Shown here one piece after another: positions 1 through 7,111 of a stretch of DNA of 48,261 nt. The notes below the pieces were generated by a model. That model saw only the letters and a list, made by a program, of their open reading frames with translations. It was not told the DNA's origin and made no database searches. Numbering within the stretch: position 1 is the stretch's first letter; each line of letters starts with the position of its first letter. Origin of the DNA: Clostridium sp. C105KSO13 (lineage in GTDB: Bacteria > Bacillota > Clostridia > Lachnospirales > Lachnospiraceae); contig NZ_FBWL01000150.1 of assembly GCF_001517425.1 (NCBI RefSeq), positions 1 to 48,261 on the forward strand. The letters run 5' to 3'. Position numbers and translations under genes: made by a program.

Positions 1-111
1 CAAGGATGAAGCCGCTCCTGCCATGAATTAAGTGTTGTGTCTATATTTCTTTTTTGAAGCCAGCGAAAGATGGCTTGTTTGCTATACCCTACTTTTTCTT
101 TAACCGCTACC
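1..111 (-). other. Unassigned open stretch, possible gene remnant
   Basis: Read on the minus strand this stretch is open to the window edge and includes the peptide GYSKQAIFRWLQKRNIDT, which resembles a helix-turn-helix of the kind seen in transposase or regulator N-termini. It has no start codon or ribosome binding site of its own and lies in the same frame as, but beyond two stops from, the permease fragment. It may be the tail of a remnant continuing beyond the window. I do not assign a function. Confidence 0.25.
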
Positions 112-131
112 TTTTTGTTTCAAACTTCTCC

Positions 132-632
132 TCAATACTTCATCAGCCATCCGGCAATATTCTGAAATAGCTTATTATAATTGCTCCAATTGCAGAATTC
201 TGGAGGGGCCCATTGTGGTGCACAGTCTGTTGTAAATACAGCTGAACGTCCTTTTCCGCCCGTTGTACTTGTACCTCCAATAACACAGGCAGCAATTGCA
301 TCTAACTCCAGCCCTGTTCCTGCGCTTGGCTGCCCAGAAAACATTCGGGATGCTAGAATGATTCCCGCCATGGCTGCTGTTACTCCACATAAAATATAAA
401 TCAAAACTTTATTGCGTTCCACAGGAAGCCCAGAAATCCTGGCTGCATCTATATTTCCTCCGATTGCATATGCACTTCTTCCATATTTGGTATACTTTAA
501 CACAATAAACCCAATCACATAACAAACAATCATAATAATAACGGGCACCGGCATAGGGCCCGCATATCCCCTCCCAATAACCTTAAATCCTGTTGGTAAA
601 CCTGTTATGGGATAGGAATTTGTAATAACCAT
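132..632 (-). pseudogene. Sugar ABC transporter permease fragment (RbsC-like)
   Basis: The first ~125 residues match the middle of ribose/galactose-type ABC permeases (BPD_transp_2 family). The sequence YGRSAYAIGGNIDAARISG is the classic cytoplasmic loop, and LELDAIAACVIGGTSTTGG precedes the last helices. Family members are about 320 residues and this piece covers roughly the middle third. After GGKGR the reading changes to an unrelated hydrophilic tail, so a frameshift or junction has destroyed the last membrane segments. No ATPase or binding protein is nearby. It is a dead remnant of a sugar importer. Confidence 0.75.
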
Positions 633-634
633 TA

Positions 635-751
635 CTTCCTTCGATCCCCCAGGTTTCCCACAAGAAAATGAACACCATTCACAAAACTGGAATCATCTGA
701 AGCAAGGAAAAGAGCAACATTTGCAAGCTCGCCCGGTGAGCCGTACCTAAC
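635..751 (-). pseudogene. Short-chain dehydrogenase C-terminal fragment
   Basis: About 30 residues on the minus strand (RYGSPGELANVALFLASDDS, then SFVNG) match the C-terminal signature of classical short-chain dehydrogenases/reductases, where the 'F-L-A-S-D-x-S-x-(F/Y)-V-x-G' stretch precedes the final glycines. The upstream part of the same open frame shows no Rossmann fold or YxxxK motif, and the end is out of frame with the usual 'DGG' finish. It abuts the permease fragment, so both are leftovers of an old sugar or polyol utilisation locus. Confidence 0.7.
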
Positions 752-825
752 TAGAAGATTCCAGATGGTTTGATTATAGGCTGGTCTTAAAAACTCACAT
801 TTCAAATGCTGTCTTAATCTTATGT

Positions 826-1770
826 TTATATCATTGAAAAGCTTTTCAATATGTACAGCCACCCTGTGACCGTAAGTGCGCTGAACATCGTGGTCAACAT
901 CACTACACTGGATGTCAGTACCCCCTCGTGCCCCATGTTCTTTGCCATCACAAAACAACTCACTGTCGATGCGGAGCCAAGCATAATCAGAATAGCCACA
1001 AGTTCCTCCCCCCGGAACCCCATCCAGACAGCCAGCGGCAGAAAAATCGCAGTGAATCCAACCAGTTTCATCGCTGCTGCCACTATGGCAGGTTTTGCCT
1101 TTCCAAATGCCTTTCTTACATCAAAAGTTGCTCCCATAGCCATAAGCCCCATCGGAGTTGCCACTGCCCCAATGTTGGAGATTGTCTTCTCCATGACAGG
1201 CGGCAGCGGTAACTTCAGTCCCGACCAGAGAAATCCGGCAGCAATTCCAATAATAATCGGATTCTTGACAATTCCTTTCAATGTGGCAATCCAAACTCCC
1301 CTGTCCAGTTTCTTCCTATCCGGCTGAAAAAAAGAAAGCACCACCACAGCCATAACATTATAGAGCGGGACGCTGCTAATAATCATCAATGGAGCCATTC
1401 CGGCATTTCCGTATATATTGTGAATAAATGCAATTCCAAGAAGAGCTGCACTGCTCCTGTAAGATGCCTGTATGAACTCCCCCTGAATACTTTTGTCCCG
1501 CCACAAAAAAGAGACTGCCGCGGCAAGAGTGATGCTGATGAATGTAGTCACAAAGCAGAACAACACAAACTTTAGATTCCACACCTCCGCAAAATCCACC
1601 GTTGCAAGGTCCTCAAACAGTAAAACCGGCAACGGCACAAGGAAGACAAATTCATTCATTTTTTCAGCAAATACATCATCTGTCCATCCTATTTTCTTCA
1701 AAATAAGTCCCAGAATCATTAGTAAAAAAATGGGCACTGTAGCATTCAGGCAAAAAATCAGATTATCCAT
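826..1770 (-). CDS. AEC family transporter (malate/auxin carrier type)
   Basis: This is an integral membrane carrier of the auxin-efflux-carrier family (PF03547), whose bacterial members move malate, malonate or other organic acids. The 314 residues form about ten hydrophobic segments, starting with IPIFLLMILGLILKKIGW-like text and ending GWLYILKSFSMI, which is the normal family length. The start has a GGAG eight bases upstream. It lies 30 bases after the fumarase stop on the same strand, so the two are probably co-transcribed. Dicarboxylate transport beside fumarase suggests malate or fumarate exchange, but the substrate is inference from context only. Confidence 0.85.
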   Translation of the reverse strand: MDNLIFCLNATVPIFLLMILGLILKKIGWTDDVFAEKMNEFVFLVPLPVLLFEDLATVDFAEVWNLKFVLFCFVTTFISITLAAAVSFLWRDKSIQGEFIQASYRSSAALLGIAFIHNIYGNAGMAPLMIISSVPLYNVMAVVVLSFFQPDRKKLDRGVWIATLKGIVKNPIIIGIAAGFLWSGLKLPLPPVMEKTISNIGAVATPMGLMAMGATFDVRKAFGKAKPAIVAAAMKLVGFTAIFLPLAVWMGFRGEELVAILIMLGSASTVSCFVMAKNMGHEGVLTSSVVMLTTMFSALTVTGWLYILKSFSMI

Positions 1771-1800
1771 TGATATAACTCCAAATTCTCTATTTCTGTA

Positions 1801-3150
1801 TTAAATCATTTCCTCATAGTGCATCAGCCGGTCAAACTCATCCTCTGAGATCAGCTTCATTTTCATAGCAGCCTCTTTCAGAGAAATATTCTCGGCAAAA
1901 GCTGTCTTTGCAATCTTTGCAGCGTTCTCATAGCCGACTGACGGGCTTAAGGCTGTCACCAACATAAGCGAATTGTTTAGATAACTTTCCATGCGCTCCT
2001 TATCTGCACGGATGCCTTTCACGCAATGTGTGCAAAATGAATCCATCACATCAGCCAACAGCCTTGCAGACTGCAGGAAATTGTAGGCACATACCGGCAT
2101 GAATACATTAAGTTCAAAATTTCCCTGGGACGCAGCAATACCAATTGCCGCATCATTTCCCATGACCTGGACTGCCACCATTGTCACCGCCTCACACTGC
2201 GTCGGATTAACCTTGCCCGGCATAATGGAAGATCCCGGCTCATTGGCCGGAATCTGGATTTCGCCGAGACCGCATCTCGGGCCGCTGGCCATCCACCTTA
2301 CATCATTTGCAATCTTCATCAGGTTTGCCGCCAAAGCCTTCAAGGCACCATGAGCAAATACATAGGCATCCTTACTCGTCAGCGCATGGAATTTATTGTT
2401 ATCCGGAATAAACTCCACTCCAGTTAACTCTGTCAGGTGTTTTGTCACCTGTTCGTCAAAGCCCTTGGGCGCATTAATACCGGTTCCTACTGCCGTCCCG
2501 CCGATAGCCAGCTTGTGCAGATGATTTAGGGATGCACAGAGCATGCTTTCTGTTTCTTCCAGCATTCCTCTCCACCCACTGATTTCCTGAGAAAACGCAA
2601 TTGGCGTAGCATCCATCAGATGGGTACGTCCGCTCTTTATGATTCCCTCATTTTCTTTTTCCAGGCGGGTGAATTCATCTGTAAGACGTCTCAAAGCCGG
2701 CAGAACCTGCTCCGTCACAGCAAGAACTGCTGCAATATTCATTGCTGAAGGAAATGTATCATTGGAACTTTGGGACATGTTGACATGATCGTTAGGGTGA
2801 ACTTCCCCTCCGGCCAAATGAGCGATTACCTCATTGACATTCATATTAGACTGCGTACCGCTCCCGGTCTGCCAGACCTTCAACGGAAATTCCTGCCACC
2901 GCTCTCCAGCAAGAATCTGATCACAGGCATTTGTAATGACCGTATATTTTTCTTCATCAAGCTTTTCGAAATGCCGGTTTGCCGAGGCAGCTGCCTTCTT
3001 GAGGTATGCAAAGGCACGTATAACCTCACGGGGCATCGTTTCCTCCCCAATCATAAAATTCTGCAGACTGCGCTGAGTCTGCGCGCCCCAGAAATGCTCC
3101 TTGGGCACCCGCACTTCGCCCATAGTGTCATGTTCAATTCGATATTCCAT
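1801..3150 (-). CDS. fumC: Class II fumarate hydratase
   Basis: It catalyses the reversible, cytoplasmic hydration of fumarate to L-malate. The 449-residue protein has the family layout: an N-terminal GAQTQRS segment, the SSNDTFPSAMNIA region, SGRTHLMDATPIAFSQE carrying the catalytic histidine, and the superfamily signature GSSIMPGKVNPTQCE with the mobile catalytic serine loop. Length is normal for FumC and no key residue is missing. AGGAGG stands just upstream of the ATG. The AEC carrier follows immediately downstream. Aspartase and argininosuccinate lyase share the fold, but the overall sequence fits FumC best. Confidence 0.95.
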   Translation of the reverse strand: MEYRIEHDTMGEVRVPKEHFWGAQTQRSLQNFMIGEETMPREVIRAFAYLKKAAASANRHFEKLDEEKYTVITNACDQILAGERWQEFPLKVWQTGSGTQSNMNVNEVIAHLAGGEVHPNDHVNMSQSSNDTFPSAMNIAAVLAVTEQVLPALRRLTDEFTRLEKENEGIIKSGRTHLMDATPIAFSQEISGWRGMLEETESMLCASLNHLHKLAIGGTAVGTGINAPKGFDEQVTKHLTELTGVEFIPDNNKFHALTSKDAYVFAHGALKALAANLMKIANDVRWMASGPRCGLGEIQIPANEPGSSIMPGKVNPTQCEAVTMVAVQVMGNDAAIGIAASQGNFELNVFMPVCAYNFLQSARLLADVMDSFCTHCVKGIRADKERMESYLNNSLMLVTALSPSVGYENAAKIAKTAFAENISLKEAAMKMKLISEDEFDRLMHYEEMI

Positions 3151-3376
3151 TGCCCTTACCTCCTAAAATCTAGCTTTTATAATCCAATCTGACAAACGGC
3201 TCATCAATGTTTTCAGAAATGAATGATATACACTATCTCTTTCTTCAATGAACTAATAATATCACATGCCATATCCTGCTTCAATACCAGGCTCATTTTC
3301 TTACTGGTTAGCATTCCTTTATACAAAACAAACATTCTATTATTTCAACTCTTTTTTAACATTGTTATAAAATCAC

Positions 3377-3405
3377 TTGCAATTACAAACTTTTGAGTGT
3401 ACAAT
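3377..3405 (+). promoter_or_regulatory. Candidate sigma-A promoter of the thi operon
   Basis: TTGCAA (3377-3382) and TACAAT (3400-3405) are separated by exactly 17 bases and lie about 15 bases before the TPP aptamer, which is the expected place for a promoter that transcribes the whole leader. Confidence 0.65.
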
Positions 3406-3420
3406 CATATTTACAATAAA

Positions 3421-3515
3421 ACACAGGGGAGCTTGTATATACAGGCTGAGAGGAAGTTTTCAACTTCGACCCTTTAACCTGATGCGGGTAATGCCGCCGT
3501 AGGAAGTCGTTACAA
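3421..3515 (+). promoter_or_regulatory. TPP riboswitch (THI element)
   Basis: All conserved parts of the thiamine pyrophosphate aptamer are visible. There is GGGGAGC, then a short P3 hairpin, CTGAGA (3446-3451, the pyrimidine-binding turn), an optional P3a hairpin GGAAG...CTTC, GACCC closing P2, and CCTGATGCGGGTAATGCCG followed by GTAGGAAG for the pyrophosphate arm. An intrinsic terminator follows after ~15 bases, so the likely mode is transcriptional: TPP binding favours termination before thiW and thiM. This fits genes for salvage of thiamine precursors. Confidence 0.95.
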
Positions 3516-3527
3516 TTAACGTTTTTT

Positions 3528-3562
3528 ACAGGAGGCACCGATCAAATGTCTCCTGTTTTTGT
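3528..3562 (+). terminator. Riboswitch-controlled intrinsic terminator
   Basis: ACAGGAG (3528-3534) pairs perfectly with CTCCTGT (3550-3556) and is followed by a T run. The 15-base loop is larger than in a plain terminator and has a conserved look. It directly follows the TPP aptamer and is its probable expression platform. Confidence 0.8.
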
Positions 3563-3592
3563 TGCACTTTTTGCGAAAGGAGAGCGTTCGAC

Positions 3593-3676
3593 ATGCACGG
3601 TAAGTCCGTGCCGGACTTAAGGGGGAGCGCCCTTAGGCCTTGTATTACAGCGATGGGAAGCCGTATTCCGGCGTGA
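3593..3676 (+). CDS. Possible 27-codon leader peptide in the thi leader
   Basis: An ATG at 3593 has AAAGGAG ending about ten bases upstream and opens a frame of 27 codons that stops at TGA 3674-3676. The stop lies inside the TGAGAGG motif of the second structured element, so a ribosome finishing here would disrupt that element's 5' half. Two hairpins (GCACGG/CCGTGC and TAAGGG/CCCTTA) sit inside the frame. The peptide has no recognisable similarity. It may be coincidental, but the site and the overlap are unusual. Confidence 0.3.
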   Translation: MHGKSVPDLRGSALRPCITAMGSRIPA

Positions 3677-3762
3677 GAGGAAGCCAGTTAAGCTTCGACC
3701 GACCTTCCAGCTCTCCAGAAGAGAACTGAACTGTATCTATTTCAGGGAAGCGTCGCTGTAAT
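3644..3762 (+). ncRNA. Second TPP-like structured leader element
   Basis: ATTACAGCGA (3644-3653) pairs perfectly with TCGCTGTAAT (3753-3762) and encloses a region whose 5' half repeats the upstream TPP aptamer: GGGAAGC, a short GCCG/CGGC hairpin, TGAGAGGAAG (3674-3683), then CTTCGACC (3693-3700). The pyrophosphate-arm consensus (CCTGAT...TAAT) is absent. In its place are a CTCT/AGAG hairpin and a CTGAA/TTCAG hairpin, followed by AGGGAAG as in the TPP 3' end. It ends about 35 bases before the thiW start. It could be a decayed tandem TPP aptamer or a variant with altered ligand. Confidence 0.6.
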
Positions 3763-3797
3763 CGACCGTTTTCTCTGTATAACAAAGGAGTGTTACA

Positions 3798-4298
3798 ATG
3801 AAAACAAATAATGTTACGAAAAAAATGGTATTAACCGCCATGCTGGCCTGTCTGTCCTTTGTGTTAAACACTTTTGTGTATTTTCCAGCTATGGCACCGT
3901 TTCAGCATTTTGTGGATGTGCTTGCCGCTGTACTTGTAGGTCCCTGGTACGGGTTTGCTGCTGCATTGATCTGTGGAATATTGAGAATGTTATCCGGACG
4001 CACGATCCAGGCAGTCACCGGAGCGGTTTTTGGTCCGATTCTCGGAGGCTTGATTTATCGGAGAACCCAAAATATCTACCTGACATTCATCGGTGAAGTA
4101 ATCGGCACCGGATTTTTGGGAGCTATGGCATCCTATCCCCTGATGAAATGGTTTTATGGTCTTGATGCTCAATCTCCGTTCTACTACATACCGTTCTACA
4201 CACCAGCTGCCATAGTAGGTGGAGCAATGGGAGTCGCTGTGGTATTGATTTTAAAACGAAGTGGTACCCTGAGACGAATGATAAGTGAGCTAAACTAG
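3798..4298 (+). CDS. thiW: ECF transporter S component, ThiW family
   Basis: This is a substrate-binding membrane subunit of an energy-coupling-factor importer. ThiW is the S component assigned to hydroxyethylthiazole uptake, using shared EcfA/EcfT units encoded elsewhere. The 166 residues form five or six hydrophobic segments, with the family-typical start KKMVLTAMLACLSFVLNTFV and GPWYGFAAALICGILRMLSG. AAAGGAG lies ten bases before the ATG. It is the first full gene after the double leader and is followed nine bases later by thiM, whose kinase uses the same thiazole. That pairing supports the ThiW call over other S components. Confidence 0.88.
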   Translation: MKTNNVTKKMVLTAMLACLSFVLNTFVYFPAMAPFQHFVDVLAAVLVGPWYGFAAALICGILRMLSGRTIQAVTGAVFGPILGGLIYRRTQNIYLTFIGEVIGTGFLGAMASYPLMKWFYGLDAQSPFYYIPFYTPAAIVGGAMGVAVVLILKRSGTLRRMISELN

Positions 4299-4307
4299 GA
4301 GGGGAAA

Positions 4308-5132
4308 ATGATTGATTATATTCATTCCTTACGTTGTGTGCGCCAGAATGCGCCGCTTGTTCAATGTATTACAAACTTTGTTACCGTCAATGACTGTGCA
4401 AATATTATTTTGGCCGCAGAAGGTTCACCTTCCATGTCTCAGGATAGCCGCGAAGTCGAGGAATCGGTGAAAGGAGCTCAGGCTTTGGTCTGCAATATGG
4501 GGGCAATCGATTTCGTTGATTCTATGATTCTGGCCGGAAAACAAGCCAATTTCCTGGGCAAACCTGTTGTGCTTGACCCGGTTGCGGCTGGTGGAACACA
4601 GCTGCGCAGAGAGGCTGCCCGGGAGCTGCTAAATGAAGTTCATTTTTCCGCGATTAGGGGGAATGCCTCTGAAATTTGCTTTCTTGCCGGCCGGCAGTCA
4701 ACGGGCAGCGGCGTTGATACGAGTGCCGGAGATGCCATTACAGAACAAAATCTTCCTGCTGCTGTTAAAATGGCGAAAGCGCTGGCCCGCAAAATCAAAA
4801 GCGTGATTGCAGTTTCCGGCGCACTGGATCTGATTACCAACGGGGAGCAGACAGTAGTTCTTAGAAATGGCTGTAGGACTATGGCACGCATCACAGGGAG
4901 TGGCTGTATGCTGACCTCTCTCGTCGGAACATTTTGCGGAGCTATGCCGGGGGACCCTTTTACCGCAACAGTCACTGCAATGGCGGTAATGGGTGTATGC
5001 GGTGAATTGGCAGAACAAAGACGGCTGATAAACAAAACCGGTAATGCCACCTTTCGCACAGACCTCATTGATGCAGTATTCAATTTAACCGAAACACAAC
5101 TTGCGGAGAGTATTTGCTATGAAGTTTTCTGA
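4308..5132 (+). CDS. thiM: Hydroxyethylthiazole kinase
   Basis: It phosphorylates 4-methyl-5-(2-hydroxyethyl)thiazole with ATP so the thiazole can be reused for thiamine phosphate synthesis. The 274 residues match the ThiM ribokinase-like fold: QCITNFVTVNDCANIILA near the start, VVLDPVAAGGT, IRGNASEI, and the anion-hole motif ITGSGCMLTS near residue 200 that carries the catalytic cysteine position. AGGAGG precedes the ATG. Together with thiW it forms a thiazole uptake-and-trap pair under TPP control. No thiE or thiD lies in the operon within this window. Confidence 0.95.
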   Translation: MIDYIHSLRCVRQNAPLVQCITNFVTVNDCANIILAAEGSPSMSQDSREVEESVKGAQALVCNMGAIDFVDSMILAGKQANFLGKPVVLDPVAAGGTQLRREAARELLNEVHFSAIRGNASEICFLAGRQSTGSGVDTSAGDAITEQNLPAAVKMAKALARKIKSVIAVSGALDLITNGEQTVVLRNGCRTMARITGSGCMLTSLVGTFCGAMPGDPFTATVTAMAVMGVCGELAEQRRLINKTGNATFRTDLIDAVFNLTETQLAESICYEVF

Positions 5133-5805
5133 AGAAGCAGCCCATAACGTCATGAACAAACACTACGCGATTTTTGACATGGATGGTACATTGATTGACT
5201 CTATGATGTATTGGAAACACCTTGCCGAAGAGTTTCTTGAAAGCAAAGGTGTTACTCAGATTTCAGAAGACATTCTGGAGAAAATTAAACCGATGACAAT
5301 GACAGAATCGGCGGCATTATTTAGACAGGAATTCTCTCTGAACGGCACCCCCGAAAGCATCGCTATGGAAATGAATGCTATGATGGATGAACATTACCAC
5401 AAGAACATTCCTTTAAAAAGCGGCGTGAAAGAATATCTTGATTTTCTGTATCAAAAAGGTGTTCAGATGTGCGTAGTGTCCGCGACTGCAGAGCCTTTGA
5501 TGGAGGCTTGCCTGAAGCGTCTGGATATTCTGAAATATTTTTGTTTCCTGCTCTCCTGCGAAACAGTGGGTGCAGGCAAAGATAAACCAGATGCGTATCT
5601 TGCAGCAGCAAAACAGCTGGGAGCATCCCCAGCCGATTCAGCTGTTTATGAAGATGCTCTGTACGCTGTCAAGACAGCAAAGAATGCTGGTTTTTATGTC
5701 ATTGGTGTATACGATGAGAGCGCCGAAAAAAATTGGAACGATATTGAAAACCTTGCAGATGAAACCATCCGCAGTTACTACGTGCTGAACTTTCCGGTTA
5801 TCTAG
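5119..5805 (+). CDS. HAD family phosphatase in the thi operon
   Basis: This haloacid-dehalogenase hydrolase, of the beta-phosphoglucomutase/phosphatase subfamily, is about 228 residues long. Motif I is FDMDGTLIDS with both catalytic aspartates, VVSATAEPL is the motif II region, and a lysine with YEDALYAV forms motifs III/IV. I place the start at ATG 5119, which has GGAG ending about eleven bases upstream and overlaps the thiM stop by 14 bases. A longer TTG start at 5101 lacks a ribosome binding site. Translational overlap with thiM suggests a role on a thiamine-pathway phosphate such as thiamine monophosphate or HMP-P. The substrate is inference. Confidence 0.85.
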   Translation: MKFSEEAAHNVMNKHYAIFDMDGTLIDSMMYWKHLAEEFLESKGVTQISEDILEKIKPMTMTESAALFRQEFSLNGTPESIAMEMNAMMDEHYHKNIPLKSGVKEYLDFLYQKGVQMCVVSATAEPLMEACLKRLDILKYFCFLLSCETVGAGKDKPDAYLAAAKQLGASPADSAVYEDALYAVKTAKNAGFYVIGVYDESAEKNWNDIENLADETIRSYYVLNFPVI

Positions 5806-5829
5806 CCTGAATACTTCTGCGTATAGAAA

Positions 5830-5870
5830 GAGCTTTGCATTAAGTAAGCAGTGCAAAGCTCCTTTATTTC
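5830..5870 (+). terminator. Intrinsic terminator ending the thi operon
   Basis: GAGCTTTGCA (5830-5839) pairs perfectly with TGCAAAGCTC (5852-5861), followed by CTTTATTTC. It stands between two convergent genes and may also serve the dehydrogenase arriving from the minus strand. Confidence 0.8.
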
Positions 5871-5896
5871 ATACAAATGACGGCCCAACTGACTTT

Positions 5897-6847
5897 TTAG
5901 TCTACTCTGTTAATTGGCTGTCCTTTGCAAAAAGCTGTGATATTGTCTTGAATCAATGAGACCAAACGTTGTCTTGTTTCCAACCCCCGCCATCCCATAT
6001 GTGGTGTAATGATCACATTATCCATTGTATATAGTGGGCTTGCATCATCTAACGGCTCTGCTTCCTGAACATCTAATCCCGCACCTGCAATCACTTTATT
6101 CTGCAAGGCTTCAATCAATGTTTTTTCATCAATCAGTGCTCCCCGCGCAGTATTGATTAAGAATGCTGTCGGCTTCATTATTGTTATAGTTTCTTTATTA
6201 ATCATATGTCTTGTTGCTTCGTTTAAAGGGCAATTAAGGGAAATAAAATCACTTTGCCTGAAAACTTCCTCATTTGTTGTAAAGTGAATATTCTCCGCAT
6301 CTTTTCTTGGCGTTCTGGTGGATACTAAAATTTTCATCCCCAGTGCCTGAGCTACTTTAATGATTTCCTTTCCAATATTTCCATAACCGATAACTCCCAA
6401 TATTTTGCCGTTTAATTCTACGTGATCTACCATTAGGTGTTTATGAAAATTATCATGATTACCTTTCGAAAGCATACGAATCTGTTTTTGCATTGAGCTT
6501 GCCAGATTTAAAATTAAAAGGATTGCAGTATGCGCCACTCGTTTCGTGCTGTATGCTGGGATATTGCATAATACAATTCCCTTTTCACGTACCGCATCCA
6601 AATCTATATTGTTATAGCCAGTTCCGGCTTCACAAATCATCTTTACACTATCAGGAAATTTTCTAATAATGTCACCGCTGACCTTCATTTCTTTTGTTAC
6701 AACAATTGTAAAACCATCAACCCGCTCCAAAATCTTATCTTCAGGCGTTTCATCATAGATTACCACCTCAGAAGCAATTTTAGAGTAATCAACGTTCCCA
6801 TCATAATTTACCAGGCCGGCGTTTAATACTACAGTTTTATCATTCAT
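5897..6847 (-). CDS. D-2-hydroxyacid dehydrogenase (NAD-dependent)
   Basis: This NAD(P)-linked oxidoreductase of the D-isomer 2-hydroxyacid dehydrogenase family is closest in layout to glycerate dehydrogenase/hydroxypyruvate reductase. I take ATG 6847 (MNDKTVVLNAG), which has GGAGAG seven or eight bases upstream; the open frame runs 24 codons further without support. About 316 residues. Visible features are GTGYNNIDLDA, the Rossmann motif GVIGYGNIGKEI, INTARGALIDEKTL with the catalytic arginine region, and AEPLDDASPL...ITPHMGW with the catalytic histidine. It is monocistronic. The exact substrate (glycerate, lactate or another) cannot be decided from the sequence. Confidence 0.88.
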   Translation of the reverse strand: MNDKTVVLNAGLVNYDGNVDYSKIASEVVIYDETPEDKILERVDGFTIVVTKEMKVSGDIIRKFPDSVKMICEAGTGYNNIDLDAVREKGIVLCNIPAYSTKRVAHTAILLILNLASSMQKQIRMLSKGNHDNFHKHLMVDHVELNGKILGVIGYGNIGKEIIKVAQALGMKILVSTRTPRKDAENIHFTTNEEVFRQSDFISLNCPLNEATRHMINKETITIMKPTAFLINTARGALIDEKTLIEALQNKVIAGAGLDVQEAEPLDDASPLYTMDNVIITPHMGWRGLETRQRLVSLIQDNITAFCKGQPINRVD

Positions 6848-7067
6848 AAACTTCTCTCCTCTCTCGCTGAATCTCATATTTGTGTTCCTCTGTATTGATT
6901 GTATCATTAATAGATACATCTTCCTATTGATTGAGCATTCTTTGCTTGTTTAACATGTTCATTTCCACAATTTTCACAGTTCCTATGCTTGCCCCTCTTT
7001 GGAGGTGAGCTCTAGTCACAGATCTATCTGTTCAGAATAACCTTTTCATGCTATGCTGATGCCAGCA

Positions 7068-7083
7068 TTCACCAGTGTGAGCC
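7068..7083 (+). repeat. Inverted repeat, left copy beside recombinase
   Basis: TTCACCAGTGTGAGCC matches, at 15 of 16 positions and in inverted orientation, the sequence at 8063-8078 on the other side of the recombinase gene. That copy is the end of the HsdS cassette repeat (coding for LHQ...). It is a candidate recombination site. Confidence 0.6.
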
Positions 7084-7111
7084 GAATATAAATTTTGAGG
7101 AGGATATTCGT

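Noticed and set aside
851-1327. Plus-strand open frame of 158 codons across the AEC gene
   Set aside because: Antisense shadow of a well-supported membrane carrier; no start signals.
4640-5083. Minus-strand frame across thiM
   Set aside because: Shadow of thiM; no ribosome site and low-complexity translation.
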